Positions 9,078 to 18,195 are shown, numbered from the stretch's first letter. The stretch: DNA of 49,164 bases from CAYJDR01 sp964368965 (GCA_964368965.1 CAYJDR010000013.1:1-49164), one strand, 5' to 3'. The notes: generated by a model not told the origin, from the letters alone. Numbers and translations: made by a program.

Positions 9078-9776
9078 ATGGATATTTTCCCTATAACGCC
9101 TACGCAAGAGTTGTTTGGCGTTACAGATATTATAAAACCTGAAAAACCGATACCAACGATTGTAAAAGTTGAGAGTGCGCCACAAAATGACGCACCTATA
9201 GCCGAATATGCTGATAAAGCTGGCGCTATGAAAGAGTTGCAATCTACAGTATCAAGCTGTGAAAAGTGCAATTTATCTAAATGCCGAAAGAATGTTGTGT
9301 TTGGTGAAGGTAACATAAATGCTAAGCTTATGTTCGTTGGTGAAGGCCCTGGCGCAGAAGAGGACGAAACGGGTAGGCCGTTCGTTGGCGATAGTGGGCA
9401 GTTGCTTGATAAAATGATTATCGCAATGAAATTGACGCGTGAAGAAGTATATATCGCAAACATTGTGAAATGTAGGCCACCTAGCAACCGTAACCCTTTT
9501 GCAGATGAGGCTAGCAGCTGCATAGGCTATCTACAAACACAAATTGACATTGTAAAACCAGACTATATAGTATGTTTAGGCTCTGTAGCTACAAAGTCGT
9601 TAATACAAAACGACACAGCCATATCGAAGTTAAGGGGCAACTGGCAAAATTGGCGTGGATATAAGGTTATGCCTACGTATCACCCGTCGTATCTATTGCG
9701 TGAGCCGTCACGTAAAAAAGAAACATGGCAAGATTTGCAAGCAGTTATGGCAGAACTTGGTATAAAAACAAAGTAG
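9078..9776 (+). CDS. Uracil-DNA glycosylase, family 4 (4Fe-4S type)
   Basis: Excises uracil from DNA in base-excision repair. Family-4 landmarks are all present: iron-sulfur Cys residues in SCEKCNLSKC and NIVKCRPPSNRNP, with a further pair in SSCIGYLQ and DYIVCLG; the active-site motif GEGPGAEEDETGRPFVG; and the C-terminal HPSYLLR. I chose ATG 9078 because GGAG lies ten bases upstream; an in-frame ATG at 9057 has no ribosome binding site. The next gene follows after seven bases, so it heads the lipoprotein cluster transcript. Confidence 0.92.
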   Translation: MDIFPITPTQELFGVTDIIKPEKPIPTIVKVESAPQNDAPIAEYADKAGAMKELQSTVSSCEKCNLSKCRKNVVFGEGNINAKLMFVGEGPGAEEDETGRPFVGDSGQLLDKMIIAMKLTREEVYIANIVKCRPPSNRNPFADEASSCIGYLQTQIDIVKPDYIVCLGSVATKSLIQNDTAISKLRGNWQNWRGYKVMPTYHPSYLLREPSRKKETWQDLQAVMAELGIKTK

Positions 9777-9783
9777 GTGAGTT

Positions 9784-10956
9784 ATGTATAAATTTTTTGT
9801 TGTAGCCTCATTGCTTATCGCTACGGGGTGTGCATCTACAACTATTGATTTAGCTAAATTTCAACAAACAGGTGACGATAGTGGCGCTGTTTCTGTCCCT
9901 GATGAATGCATGCATTTATACCGCCCTGATACATGGGAAATAGCTGTTGTTGAGTTTGCTAATAATACAGGCTATAGAAACGATATTGACATAAATAACA
10001 CATCAACCTCTGGCGCAGCGCTTGCCGCAACAACTAGCCGCACAACAGGCGTGGCAGTAGGCAATAGCAATATTGCAATAGGGGCATCTAGAACAAACTC
10101 ACTTACAGGTATGGTATATTCAGAAGATAGCACAACATTTATGACGCAATTTGCGCCGTCGCTTGGCACATTTGCACAAAGCACGGTGGAAGAAGCTATT
10201 TCGCAAATAGGTGGCATAAAATTGTATAGCCGTGCAGCGCTCGAGCAGATACTAGCAGAGCAGCAATTCCAGATGTCTATCGCAGACCCTGACACAGTTA
10301 TGGAGTTTGGTAAACTATCGGGTGTTAAATATATATTGACAGGCTCAGTCGACAATATTGCTGCAAGCTATATACAACCAACAAATATGCGTAGTAGCGA
10401 GAGCGAACTTGCTACGGCATTAAGTTTTATTTCAATCATTAAAGATGTTGCTACTAGTGGTTGGTATGTTGCTGTATCTATCACGCTTACACTTGTTGAT
10501 GCAGAAACAGGCGAAGTTATATTCTCGCAAAGTTTTGAAAAAGAAGAAAGAGCAACCCAAAGCACAAACTTTCAGCCAGATATCATAATAAACTCAGCAA
10601 AAGCTATGATTATAGAATCACTTGAAGAATCAAACAACTACATTGCAGATCATTTTGCAATTGCTGGCTATATCAACTCCACAAAAGGTGGCAGAAAGAT
10701 TGCACAGCTGAACTTAGGCGATGATGCTGGCGTTAAAGAGGGTGATGAATTTACAGTATACCGCTTAAGCGTTGTGACAGATTTCTTAACACGAGCAAAC
10801 CATTGTTCGCTTGAGGAAACAGGCGCAACAGTTACAATATCTAACCAAATAGATGAAAAGTTTTCATGGGGAGTTGTTGAAGCAGACGACCATGAAGTTG
10901 AATTGATTAAAGCAGGCGCTTATGTTAAGCGCACAAATATAGCACCACGAGATTAG
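9784..10956 (+). CDS. CsgG/FlgO-like outer-membrane lipoprotein
   Basis: 390-residue lipoprotein with signal peptide and lipobox IATGC (Cys16). The body follows the CsgG-family plan: IAVVEFANNTGYRND (about 50), LYSRAALEQILAEQQFQ, a GVKYILTGSVDN strand, then LTLVDAETGEVIFSQSFEKE. The C-terminus (LGDDAGVKEGDEFTVYR ... VVEADDHEVELIKAGAYVKR) is a beta-rich domain seen in related surface lipoproteins. CsgG proteins form outer-membrane pores; FlgO, a related fold, serves flagellar outer-membrane rings. No curli subunit genes are seen. The FlgT-like gene follows after six bases. Confidence 0.75.
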   Translation: MYKFFVVASLLIATGCASTTIDLAKFQQTGDDSGAVSVPDECMHLYRPDTWEIAVVEFANNTGYRNDIDINNTSTSGAALAATTSRTTGVAVGNSNIAIGASRTNSLTGMVYSEDSTTFMTQFAPSLGTFAQSTVEEAISQIGGIKLYSRAALEQILAEQQFQMSIADPDTVMEFGKLSGVKYILTGSVDNIAASYIQPTNMRSSESELATALSFISIIKDVATSGWYVAVSITLTLVDAETGEVIFSQSFEKEERATQSTNFQPDIIINSAKAMIIESLEESNNYIADHFAIAGYINSTKGGRKIAQLNLGDDAGVKEGDEFTVYRLSVVTDFLTRANHCSLEETGATVTISNQIDEKFSWGVVEADDHEVELIKAGAYVKRTNIAPRD

Positions 10957-10962
10957 GGAACG

Positions 10963-12042
10963 ATGAAAAAACTATTATCAATATTATTTATATTAACTAT
11001 ATCGCAAACAGCTGCGTTTGCAAAAACATATGAAGCATTCGGCGAAGCAACAATCACGCACAATGATACCGCAAGCGCAAAAAATGTTGCAATATCTCGT
11101 GCAAAGTGGGCAGCTATCGAACAAGCATCTGGTGTGAAAGTGAAAATTGACACAATTATGCTAAATGCTGAACTTGCTGACGAGGCTGTGAAGTCTGAAC
11201 TATCTGCAACAGTGAAATCATACAAAATACTTGATGAAGGCAAAGATGGCGACATATATTGGGTAGCAATATCTGCCGATGTTATCCCTGAAAATGCTGA
11301 AAAAACTATCAGCCAGTTCGCTAAAAATACTAATATTGTTGTATTTATCCCAGCGACACTAACAGACGGCAATGTTGAAGTTAACCAAGCATTCACAAAC
11401 GAAGTTATCAAACAACTGCAAGGAAAAGGTTTTGAAGTAATTTCGATTGATAACACAATGCAAAAAGAGCTTGAAAATGCAGTAGAGTCAAATAACTTAA
11501 CACTTATTGATGATATTATATCTAAGACTATGGCGTCGAGTTTCTTGATAGGCTCACTTAAAATAGTAGAGCAAAGTGGCAACATTGGCTATGGGAATGT
11601 AAATTTTGCACTAGTTAATGGGCAACTTGCATGGCAACTAATATCACATGTTGAGGGTAAAAATGTTGTTGTTACGACAGGTTCAAAAACTGCACGTGGG
11701 CAAGGCAATTCAGCACTTGATGCAAGCTACTATACATACCGCACAATGGGTAGAACTGAAGCACCAAAGATAGCCTCAGATGTTGCTAGTGCAATATTTG
11801 GCACAAATGCAAAGTCTGTACGTGTGGCATTAAAGGGCAACACCAGCATGAGCTTATTGAGAGAGCTTGAAGAAGATGTCAGGAATGTGCCATTTGCACT
11901 AGATATTAAAACGCAGGGCATAAGCTCGCTACTTGTAAACTACCCTGAGAAAACATACTATTTAGCAAGTTTCCTTGAGCGTAATTTTAAGTATAAAGTT
12001 TTAAAGATTTCTGACGATGAAATAATAGTTGAAAGACGATAA
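10963..12042 (+). CDS. FlgT-N-domain-like secreted protein
   Basis: 359 residues with a signal peptide ending near AAFAKT (about residue 21). Residues 22-105 resemble the FlgT N-terminal domain: AFGEATITHND, repeated Ala-rich helix with AISRAKWAAIEQASGVKV, then SYKILDEGKDGDIYWVAISADV. A middle alpha/beta domain (IVVFIPATL..., about 125-245) and a C-terminal domain (about 285-359) follow. In Vibrio, FlgT with FlgO and FlgP builds rings around the flagellar basal body. Here its neighbours are a CsgG/FlgO-like and several LPP20/FlgP-like lipoproteins. Function is inferred from fold and context. Confidence 0.65.
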   Translation: MKKLLSILFILTISQTAAFAKTYEAFGEATITHNDTASAKNVAISRAKWAAIEQASGVKVKIDTIMLNAELADEAVKSELSATVKSYKILDEGKDGDIYWVAISADVIPENAEKTISQFAKNTNIVVFIPATLTDGNVEVNQAFTNEVIKQLQGKGFEVISIDNTMQKELENAVESNNLTLIDDIISKTMASSFLIGSLKIVEQSGNIGYGNVNFALVNGQLAWQLISHVEGKNVVVTTGSKTARGQGNSALDASYYTYRTMGRTEAPKIASDVASAIFGTNAKSVRVALKGNTSMSLLRELEEDVRNVPFALDIKTQGISSLLVNYPEKTYYLASFLERNFKYKVLKISDDEIIVERR

Positions 12043-12097
12043 AAGAAAATGTATTATGAATATATTTTTAGATGTAATTTAATTAACGGAGGATAAT

Positions 12098-12700
12098 ATG
12101 AAAAAATTATTATTATTGGCGGTTGCGTCAATGTTCGTATTTGCTGGTTGTTCTAGCAAAACGGAAATTGCTGAAGAGCAACTACAAAACGCTTGTTTAA
12201 CAGGCGCACCTGATTGGGTTATCAACGGTGGTGCAGAAGGTGGCTTAAACGCTGTTGGCGCTGCTAAAATTGGTCAAGCTGGCCTTAACTTTGCTCGCAC
12301 AGAAGCACTTGCTAACGGCAGAGATGAAATGGCTAGAATTATTGGCGTTAAAGTGAACAACATGTTCAAAAGCTTCACTCAAACAACAGGCATCGGCGAA
12401 GATGAAACTGTTGACAAGCTTGCAGCTAACGTATCTAAACAAGTTGCTTCTCAAACTTTAACAGGTTCTAGGCAAGCTAACTCTTGGATCTCTAGCTGTA
12501 ACGAACTATATGTTTTAGTTGGTATCGATGCATCAGTTGCTGCGCCAGTTGTTGAGCAAAACGCTATAAACAGCTTCCGCAACGATAACGCTCTATGGCA
12601 ACAGTTCCAAGCTCAAAAAGCACAAGACGAACTTGACATGGCTATCGACAAAGAATTTGGTGCAAACTCACAACCAGTTCCACCACTTTCAGCACAATAA
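12098..12700 (+). CDS. LPP20/FlgP-like lipoprotein
   Basis: 200-residue lipoprotein; lipobox FAGC with Cys18. After the tail comes the LPP20-family core: APDWVINGG, AVGAAKIGQAGLNFARTEALANGRDEMARIIGVKVNNMFK, then NELYVLVGID. The family includes Helicobacter LPP20 and the flagellar lipoprotein FlgP. A strong ribosome binding site (CGGAGG) and a terminator right after the stop suggest high expression as its own short transcript. The codon use is noticeably more regular than in flanking genes, which fits an abundant protein. The C-terminal tail is Gln/Pro-rich. Confidence 0.75.
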   Translation: MKKLLLLAVASMFVFAGCSSKTEIAEEQLQNACLTGAPDWVINGGAEGGLNAVGAAKIGQAGLNFARTEALANGRDEMARIIGVKVNNMFKSFTQTTGIGEDETVDKLAANVSKQVASQTLTGSRQANSWISSCNELYVLVGIDASVAAPVVEQNAINSFRNDNALWQQFQAQKAQDELDMAIDKEFGANSQPVPPLSAQ

Positions 12701-12726
12701 TTAGCTAAAGTTTTAAAATAATATTA

Positions 12727-12750
12727 GGGCGGTTTTATACCGCCTTTTTT
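12727..12750 (+). terminator. Intrinsic terminator after the LPP20-like gene
   Basis: GGCGG (12728-12732) pairs with CCGCC (12740-12744) around a seven-base loop and is followed by six T residues. Confidence 0.9.
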
Positions 12751-12762
12751 AAGTTGTAACAA

Positions 12763-13164
12763 ATGAAAAAACTGACTATAATCATAATGCTACTATTCAC
12801 TTGCGCATGTGCATCTACTACGCAAAGCAACAACAAAGTACAATACCCTGATTGGTTTTATACGCCGTCAGGCAGTGGGTATATTGGCGGTGTTGGTATT
12901 AGTGGCACACACTTTAATGGCAAAACGGCTCAACGCGAGCTTGCAATATCACGTGCACTTGACGACATAGCAAGGCAACTTGGCGTCAGCGTTGCTACAA
13001 CATCAATCATTACTACAAGTGGTAGTGAATTAGGTGTTAGCAGCAATATATCATTGTATTCCGTTCAATCGGTAGATGGTAAAAACTTCCAAGCAACTAT
13101 AAAGGAAGTTTGGGAGCACCCAACAACAAAAGAGCTCTATATTTACATGACTACTAAAAACTAA
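12763..13164 (+). CDS. Second LPP20-family lipoprotein
   Basis: 133-residue lipoprotein; lipobox FTCAC (Cys17). The LPP20 core is recognisable: YPDWFYTPSG, YIGGVGISG, then the Ala-rich helix RELAISRALDDIARQLGVSV and the final strands EVWEHPTTKELYIYMTTK. It starts 13 bases after the preceding terminator with a poor ribosome binding site, so its transcript start is unclear. It is followed at nine bases by a 51-residue lipoprotein. Related to, but distinct from, the LPP20-like proteins on either side. Confidence 0.7.
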   Translation: MKKLTIIIMLLFTCACASTTQSNNKVQYPDWFYTPSGSGYIGGVGISGTHFNGKTAQRELAISRALDDIARQLGVSVATTSIITTSGSELGVSSNISLYSVQSVDGKNFQATIKEVWEHPTTKELYIYMTTKN

Positions 13165-13173
13165 GGGGCAGAT

Positions 13174-13329
13174 ATGAAACTAAAACTAATCACACTATCA
13201 CTAATGCTATCAATATTCGTAACTGGCTGTGCAAGCTCTTACGACTCATACAAAAGTGACTCTAACTACAACCGCACTCATAATAATGCAAACAAAGCGT
13301 TTAAAGACTTAGACGATAATAGCAAATAA
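13174..13329 (+). CDS. Small lipoprotein (51 residues)
   Basis: A short reading frame with a GGGG ribosome binding site five bases upstream of its ATG. It encodes a hydrophobic signal peptide ending in the lipobox VTGC (Cys19) and a 32-residue hydrophilic mature tail rich in Asp, Asn, Lys and Tyr (CASSYDSYKSD...). It fits exactly between two LPP20-family genes on the same strand (gaps of nine and eleven bases). Small tethered lipoproteins often accompany outer-membrane ring systems, but no function can be assigned. Confidence 0.75.
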   Translation: MKLKLITLSLMLSIFVTGCASSYDSYKSDSNYNRTHNNANKAFKDLDDNSK

Positions 13330-13340
13330 ACGGTAGAATT

Positions 13341-13982
13341 ATGCATAAAATACTAATAGTTTTAATAGTTTTATTAACAATGTCAGCTTGTGCAAAATCA
13401 GCCGATGTGAAAACAACTGACAACTCAAGAACGATAGCACTTGCAGAGGAAGCATTTAACGAACTTGATAACTCACCTGATACCATTGTTGACAATGTTA
13501 CGCTACCAAGTAGTAACAATGCTATCGACGAAGTAGAACCAGTTGATGAAATTGCAGAAAAGCAAAAGCCATCAGCGCTAAATGTCGCAGATAAAAAGCG
13601 CCCAAGTGTGATAGGTGAAACAAAATACCCGATAGAGAACGGCTATCCTATATGGGTGCTAAATCCTAACAGGATTACAGGCTATAATTATGTGGCTGTT
13701 GGCAGTGCAAAAGATAATGGGCAAGGCGAAATAGCACAAAAGCAAGCTGCAAAAGCTGGGGCATATGCCGAATTATCGCGCATGATTAGCGTGCAAGTTG
13801 AGAACGAAATAAAATCAGAACGCACGATACATTCAATAAATGGAAACTCTGAAATGCTCACAAAGCTTGATACATACTCTCGCCAGCGCTCTAACGGCAT
13901 ATTAGAAGGCACAGAGGAAGTTGATATCTGGCTTGACGACAACACAGGTGAGCTGTATATTATATTAGGAATAAAAAAATAG
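13341..13982 (+). CDS. Third LPP20-family lipoprotein, with long acidic linker
   Basis: 213 residues; signal peptide with lipobox MSAC (Cys17). Residues 18-95 form a polar, acidic, probably disordered linker; residues 100-213 hold the LPP20-type core: GYPIWVLNP, YVAVGSAKDNGQGEIAQKQAAKAGAYAEL (in two parts), SVQVENEI, and the last strands VDIWLDDNTGELYIILGI. The linker would let the core reach away from the membrane. It is followed eleven bases later by the kinase fusion gene, so the lipoprotein cluster may be co-transcribed with the next block. Confidence 0.7.
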   Translation: MHKILIVLIVLLTMSACAKSADVKTTDNSRTIALAEEAFNELDNSPDTIVDNVTLPSSNNAIDEVEPVDEIAEKQKPSALNVADKKRPSVIGETKYPIENGYPIWVLNPNRITGYNYVAVGSAKDNGQGEIAQKQAAKAGAYAELSRMISVQVENEIKSERTIHSINGNSEMLTKLDTYSRQRSNGILEGTEEVDIWLDDNTGELYIILGIKK

Positions 13983-13993
13983 TAGGATAAAAA

Positions 13994-15547
13994 ATGAGCA
14001 ATACTGAAACTCCAAAAGTTATCGAAATATTAAAAGAACTTACAGGTGCAGAAACACTAAAGGAAACACATATATCATATGCCCTTTTAGGTGATGAATA
14101 TGTTTATAAAGTTAAGAAAGGCGTCGATTTTGGCTTTCTGGATTATAAACTTCCGAAAAGCCGCCGTGCATTTTGCATACTCGAGCAAGAGCTAAACAAT
14201 AGGTTCTCAAAAGATATTTATCTTGAAGTTATGAAGATCGTTAACAGGGGGCAAAACAAGTTTGAACTTGTAAGTGTTGAAAACTCTGTGCCAGCTATTG
14301 AATACGTTTTGAAAATGAAACGCATTGATGATAAAGACTTTTTGCAATATAGAGTGTTGAATAAGCAAATTGATAGCGAGCAAATGAAGGCGATAGGCTC
14401 ACAAGTTGCATCACTTCTAACTAGTTTAGATGTTGCGCCTATTGAAGACAACTTTAATTCGCTTGCAGATATCGTTAAATTCAACGCTATTGAAAACTTT
14501 AACCAAACAGAAAAATATACTAACATATTTATAGATAAAACTTTATTCAACTATATCCAAAACGCTACACTATCATTTTTAAAAGATAATGTAGATGTTA
14601 TCAATAGCCGATTTGAACAAGGGCTATACAAAAATGGTCATGGTGATTTACGTCTAGAGCATATATACTTTGGTGCTGATGGCAACATTGGCTTGATAGA
14701 TTGCATAGAGTTTAACAAGCGCTTTAGATATAATGACGTGATTGCAGAAGCGGCGTTTTTATCAATGGAGATGGATTTCTTAGGTTATCTTGAATTATCT
14801 GATGCTTTTGTAACAGGCTTTTTAGAAAAGTTTGATGATAAAGATAGCGTAAAACTTCTTAACTACTATCGCTCATATTACGCTTATGTTAGGGCGAAAG
14901 TTACGTGTTTTTTACTTGATGAGAAATCGCCAACTTGGGAAATGTTCGACGAAAAGCAAGCTGAAGTACGCCGCTTGATTGATATGTCTGCATGCTATGC
15001 TTATGCAATGAATGGTGGTGATAATTTATTGTTTTATGGACTTATGGGGACGGGTAAATCAAAAAATGCGCGCGCGTTTTCAAAGCGTTTTCCTATTCAC
15101 TATACGTCGTCTGACTATACTAGAAAAGTGATGCTTGGCATCAACCCAACTGATAGAAAATATGTTGAATGGGATAGCGATATTTACTCAAAAGAAAATA
15201 CATTAGCACTATATAAAACAATGGGTGAGATGGCGCAAGATAAAAACAAAATCGGCAGATTATGCGTAACAGATGGCTCATTTTCTAACGAATTATATCA
15301 TGAGCAATACGCCGTAGCTAGTGGCATGGCAACATATAACGTGCTGTTTACAGCGCCAGAGCGTGAGATATTGAGGAGGCTAGATGCAAGGCTATCTAAG
15401 CAAGATAGCGTGATAGCAGACGGCCGTACAGAAATATATTACGAGCAAAAAACTAGGGCAAACTTCCCAAAAGAAAACATAACTATTGATACTATGGGTG
15501 ACGTTGGAACAAATATTGATAAAATTTTTAAACAGATGGTGCTATGA
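13994..15547 (+). CDS. APH-type kinase fused to P-loop ATPase domain
   Basis: 517 residues in two parts. Residues 1-330 look like an aminoglycoside-phosphotransferase-fold kinase: catalytic loop NGHGDLRLEHIYF (about 214-226) followed by GLIDCIEFN with the metal-binding Asp. Residues 340-517 hold a P-loop NTP-binding domain with Walker A GLMGTGKS (about 352-359) of the AAA_33/gluconate-kinase-like type. This two-domain arrangement is widespread and uncharacterised; the substrate is unknown. Ribosome binding site TAGGAT precedes the ATG. The stop overlaps the next start by four bases. Confidence 0.8.
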   Translation: MSNTETPKVIEILKELTGAETLKETHISYALLGDEYVYKVKKGVDFGFLDYKLPKSRRAFCILEQELNNRFSKDIYLEVMKIVNRGQNKFELVSVENSVPAIEYVLKMKRIDDKDFLQYRVLNKQIDSEQMKAIGSQVASLLTSLDVAPIEDNFNSLADIVKFNAIENFNQTEKYTNIFIDKTLFNYIQNATLSFLKDNVDVINSRFEQGLYKNGHGDLRLEHIYFGADGNIGLIDCIEFNKRFRYNDVIAEAAFLSMEMDFLGYLELSDAFVTGFLEKFDDKDSVKLLNYYRSYYAYVRAKVTCFLLDEKSPTWEMFDEKQAEVRRLIDMSACYAYAMNGGDNLLFYGLMGTGKSKNARAFSKRFPIHYTSSDYTRKVMLGINPTDRKYVEWDSDIYSKENTLALYKTMGEMAQDKNKIGRLCVTDGSFSNELYHEQYAVASGMATYNVLFTAPEREILRRLDARLSKQDSVIADGRTEIYYEQKTRANFPKENITIDTMGDVGTNIDKIFKQMVL

Positions 15548-16536
15548 ATTTAAACTATTCAATTAAACAACTTAACAGTGGGTTTAGTGATAACGCTTTT
15601 TTTATACGAAACATTAGGCGCAATGGTGCTTTTCTGCTTGATTGTGGCAAACTTGGTGGGCTTGATAACTCGTCACTTTTAGATGTTACAGATATATTTG
15701 TATCGCATACGCATATAGACCACTTTAACGGGTTTGATAGAGTGTTGCGCTCGTCAATAAATTCTGACAATACTATCAGGTTTTTTGGCCCAGAGGGTTT
15801 CACAAGGAATGTAGCAGGCAAACTCGCTGGGTATACATGGAACTTGATCACTGACTACGACGTAGTGATTGAAGCGATTGAAATTGCAGGCGGGCGACAC
15901 AAGCGCACAGTATTTTCAGCTAAGAATAGCTTTGAACCTGTTGAAATGCCAGATTTACCTAGTACTATTGACCTTGGTAACGATTTTACGTTAAAATATT
16001 GCGAGTTCGACCATGGCATAACATCTATGGGGTATAGGATTTGTGAGCCAACCTTTATATCTGTTAAGAAAAACATGTTCGAGTTTTTAGAGTTTATTGG
16101 CGGTGGCTGGGTTAAAGCATTGAAGCAACTATTGAAAGAAAATGCACCGTCAAACACAAAACTTGTGACGCTAACTAAAGATGGCGAAAAGATATATACA
16201 ATCGGCGCATTGCAAGATATGTTTATAGAGTACCAAACTCCGCAAGATATCACCTATATTACAGATATCGCACCGACAGTTGAGAACATTGAGAAAGCTG
16301 TTGAGTTCGCAGAGAATTCTAAGGTGCTTATCATTGAGTCGGTATTCAATAACAATGATATTGAACATGCAATGAACAAAAAGCACCTAGCTATACCACA
16401 TGCGAAAGATATTTTTGTTCGCTCAGGTTCTGAAAGTGTGAGGTTTATGCACTTTGCGCCTAGGTATGAAATTATGAAACAAGAATTTATGGCTGAGCTA
16501 TACGAAGATGTATCAGATCGTGTGCTACATATATAA
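15544..16536 (+). CDS. Metallo-beta-lactamase-fold hydrolase, RNase Z-like
   Basis: 330 residues. The zinc-binding motif HTHIDH is at residues 55-60 (His55, His57, Asp59, His60) inside FVSHTHIDHFNGFDRVLRS, a spacing and context like RNase Z relatives. A second metal site is suggested by CEFDHGI (about 156-162) and a final His in MHFAPRYE near residue 300. Length fits RNase Z (about 300-330), but the tRNA-binding exosite is not obvious, so the substrate is uncertain. It overlaps the APH-kinase fusion gene by four bases, indicating coupled expression. Confidence 0.75.
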   Translation: MNLNYSIKQLNSGFSDNAFFIRNIRRNGAFLLDCGKLGGLDNSSLLDVTDIFVSHTHIDHFNGFDRVLRSSINSDNTIRFFGPEGFTRNVAGKLAGYTWNLITDYDVVIEAIEIAGGRHKRTVFSAKNSFEPVEMPDLPSTIDLGNDFTLKYCEFDHGITSMGYRICEPTFISVKKNMFEFLEFIGGGWVKALKQLLKENAPSNTKLVTLTKDGEKIYTIGALQDMFIEYQTPQDITYITDIAPTVENIEKAVEFAENSKVLIIESVFNNNDIEHAMNKKHLAIPHAKDIFVRSGSESVRFMHFAPRYEIMKQEFMAELYEDVSDRVLHI

Positions 16537-16547
16537 TTGGGTGAACA

Positions 16548-17381
16548 ATGGTTGATATTAGTAAATTTTCAGATGATTTAGCAGACCTCACTAGCGAAGA
16601 AATATTTGAACTAGATAAACAAATAGCTATTGATGATGGTGTTGTAAGGGATGGCAACATGCCACTTTATCATAGAGGTAGCGAGCATGGTGTGTTGCTT
16701 ATCCACGGTTTTACGGCTTCCCCTCATGAGATGTCGGCTTTAGCTAATAAGTTGATAGCTTGCGGATTTTCAGTGTATAATGCCCGTGTAGCTGGGCATG
16801 GTGTTACGCTTAAACACATGGCGACTAAAAGCTGTGGTGATTGGTACAATAGCATTAAATATGGCTACTATGCACTTAAAAATAGTTGTGAAACTATCAC
16901 AGTTATTGGGCAGTCAAACGGTGGCGTGCTTGCAACGGCAGTGGCGTTGAATAATGAAACAAATGCGCTTGGGTTACTTGCACCTGCGTTTAAAGTTAAA
17001 AGCCCGCTGTTTAAGTATATGGGGCGTATCAAAGGTGTAATATCGGGCATACCGCGCTTTTTACCTAAAGAGATGAGGAAGCATAACTATAACTATTTTC
17101 CAACTCATGGTATGCATGAGATGTTGAGGCTTCAAGAGTGTGTAAACCCTCGCGTGAGTGAAATCACTGAGCCTGTATATTTAGCGATATCTAAGATTGA
17201 TATACTAGTGTCTACTAGCTTTGCATTGAAAATGCAAGACCAAATGCCATCGCTTGATAAAACTAGGCATGTATATAATAATGCAGAGCATAAGGTTCTG
17301 CACGTTTTAACGGAAAAGAGAATGGTGAAACAGCTAGAAGATACTGCAAGCTGGGTAAAAAAGGTGAACAATGTTGAGTAA
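16548..17381 (+). CDS. Alpha/beta hydrolase, carboxylesterase-like
   Basis: 277-residue cytoplasmic serine hydrolase. The oxyanion segment GVLLIHGFTASPHEM is near residue 49, the nucleophile elbow GQSNGG near 123, a probable Asp in SKIDILVS near 221, and the catalytic His in AEHKVLH near 250. This resembles the Est30/YvaK monoglyceride-lipase group. GGTGAAC serves as ribosome binding site, as for proC. The last eleven bases overlap the start of proC. Natural substrate cannot be deduced. Confidence 0.82.
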   Translation: MVDISKFSDDLADLTSEEIFELDKQIAIDDGVVRDGNMPLYHRGSEHGVLLIHGFTASPHEMSALANKLIACGFSVYNARVAGHGVTLKHMATKSCGDWYNSIKYGYYALKNSCETITVIGQSNGGVLATAVALNNETNALGLLAPAFKVKSPLFKYMGRIKGVISGIPRFLPKEMRKHNYNYFPTHGMHEMLRLQECVNPRVSEITEPVYLAISKIDILVSTSFALKMQDQMPSLDKTRHVYNNAEHKVLHVLTEKRMVKQLEDTASWVKKVNNVE

Positions 17382-18183
17382 TAAAAAAATCGGATTTATT
17401 GGCTGTGGCAACATGGCGAAATCTATCATCGGTGGGTTGATTGCATCAGGTAAGGTTGAAGCTGGCAATATCTATGCAAGTGATACAAACTATGATAAAA
17501 GTGTAGAAGATGCAAAATCATACGGATATACAGTTTTAAACAATAACGAAAGTGTTGTAAAATCGAGCGACGTTATCGTGCTTGCTGTAAAACCTTATGG
17601 TATAGCTGATGTGTTAAACGAGGTTAAATGTGTTATTGATAATGATAAGATTATCGTATCTATTGCAGCTGGTGTAACAATTAGCGCGATGGAAAGCATT
17701 ATAGGCTGTAACAGTCGTATTGTTAGGGTTATGCCAAATACTCCAGCGCTTGTTGGTGAGGGTATGTCTTCTATCACGGGTGGCTGTGGCGTACAAGAGG
17801 GCGATGTCGAACTTGTGCAAAGCTTGTTTGATTGCGTTGGCAAAACTGTTGTTGTTAAAGAAGATTATATACACGCTATCGTTGGTGTTGCTGGCTCTTC
17901 GCCTGCATTTATCTTCCAAATTATTGAGGCAATGAGCGATGCTGGCGTTAAAGCTGGGCTCACTCGTGATGATGCTATTAAAATATCTGCGCAAGCTGTG
18001 CTTGGCTCTGCAAAGATGGTGCTAGAGTCTGGCAAGCACCCAGCGCAACTTAAAGACATGGTGACATCTCCAGCAGGCACAACTATCGAAGGTGTGATAG
18101 CTATGGATAACGCAGGTGTACGTGCTGGTATTATCTCAGCAGTGACTGCAAGTGTTGAAAAATCAATAAAAATGAGCAAATAG
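17371..18183 (+). CDS. proC: Pyrroline-5-carboxylate reductase
   Basis: Catalyses the last step of proline synthesis (NAD(P)H-dependent reduction of pyrroline-5-carboxylate). The Rossmann motif GFIGCGNMAKSIIGG is at residues 8-22, the VMPNTPALVGEGMS block near 121, and the C-terminal family signature DMVTSPAGTTIEGV near 232. The 270-residue length is typical. Start chosen at ATG 17371 with an AAGGTG ribosome binding site, overlapping the preceding hydrolase gene by eleven bases. Confidence 0.95.
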   Translation: MLSNKKIGFIGCGNMAKSIIGGLIASGKVEAGNIYASDTNYDKSVEDAKSYGYTVLNNNESVVKSSDVIVLAVKPYGIADVLNEVKCVIDNDKIIVSIAAGVTISAMESIIGCNSRIVRVMPNTPALVGEGMSSITGGCGVQEGDVELVQSLFDCVGKTVVVKEDYIHAIVGVAGSSPAFIFQIIEAMSDAGVKAGLTRDDAIKISAQAVLGSAKMVLESGKHPAQLKDMVTSPAGTTIEGVIAMDNAGVRAGIISAVTASVEKSIKMSK

Positions 18184-18195
18184 AGGTATAATTTT

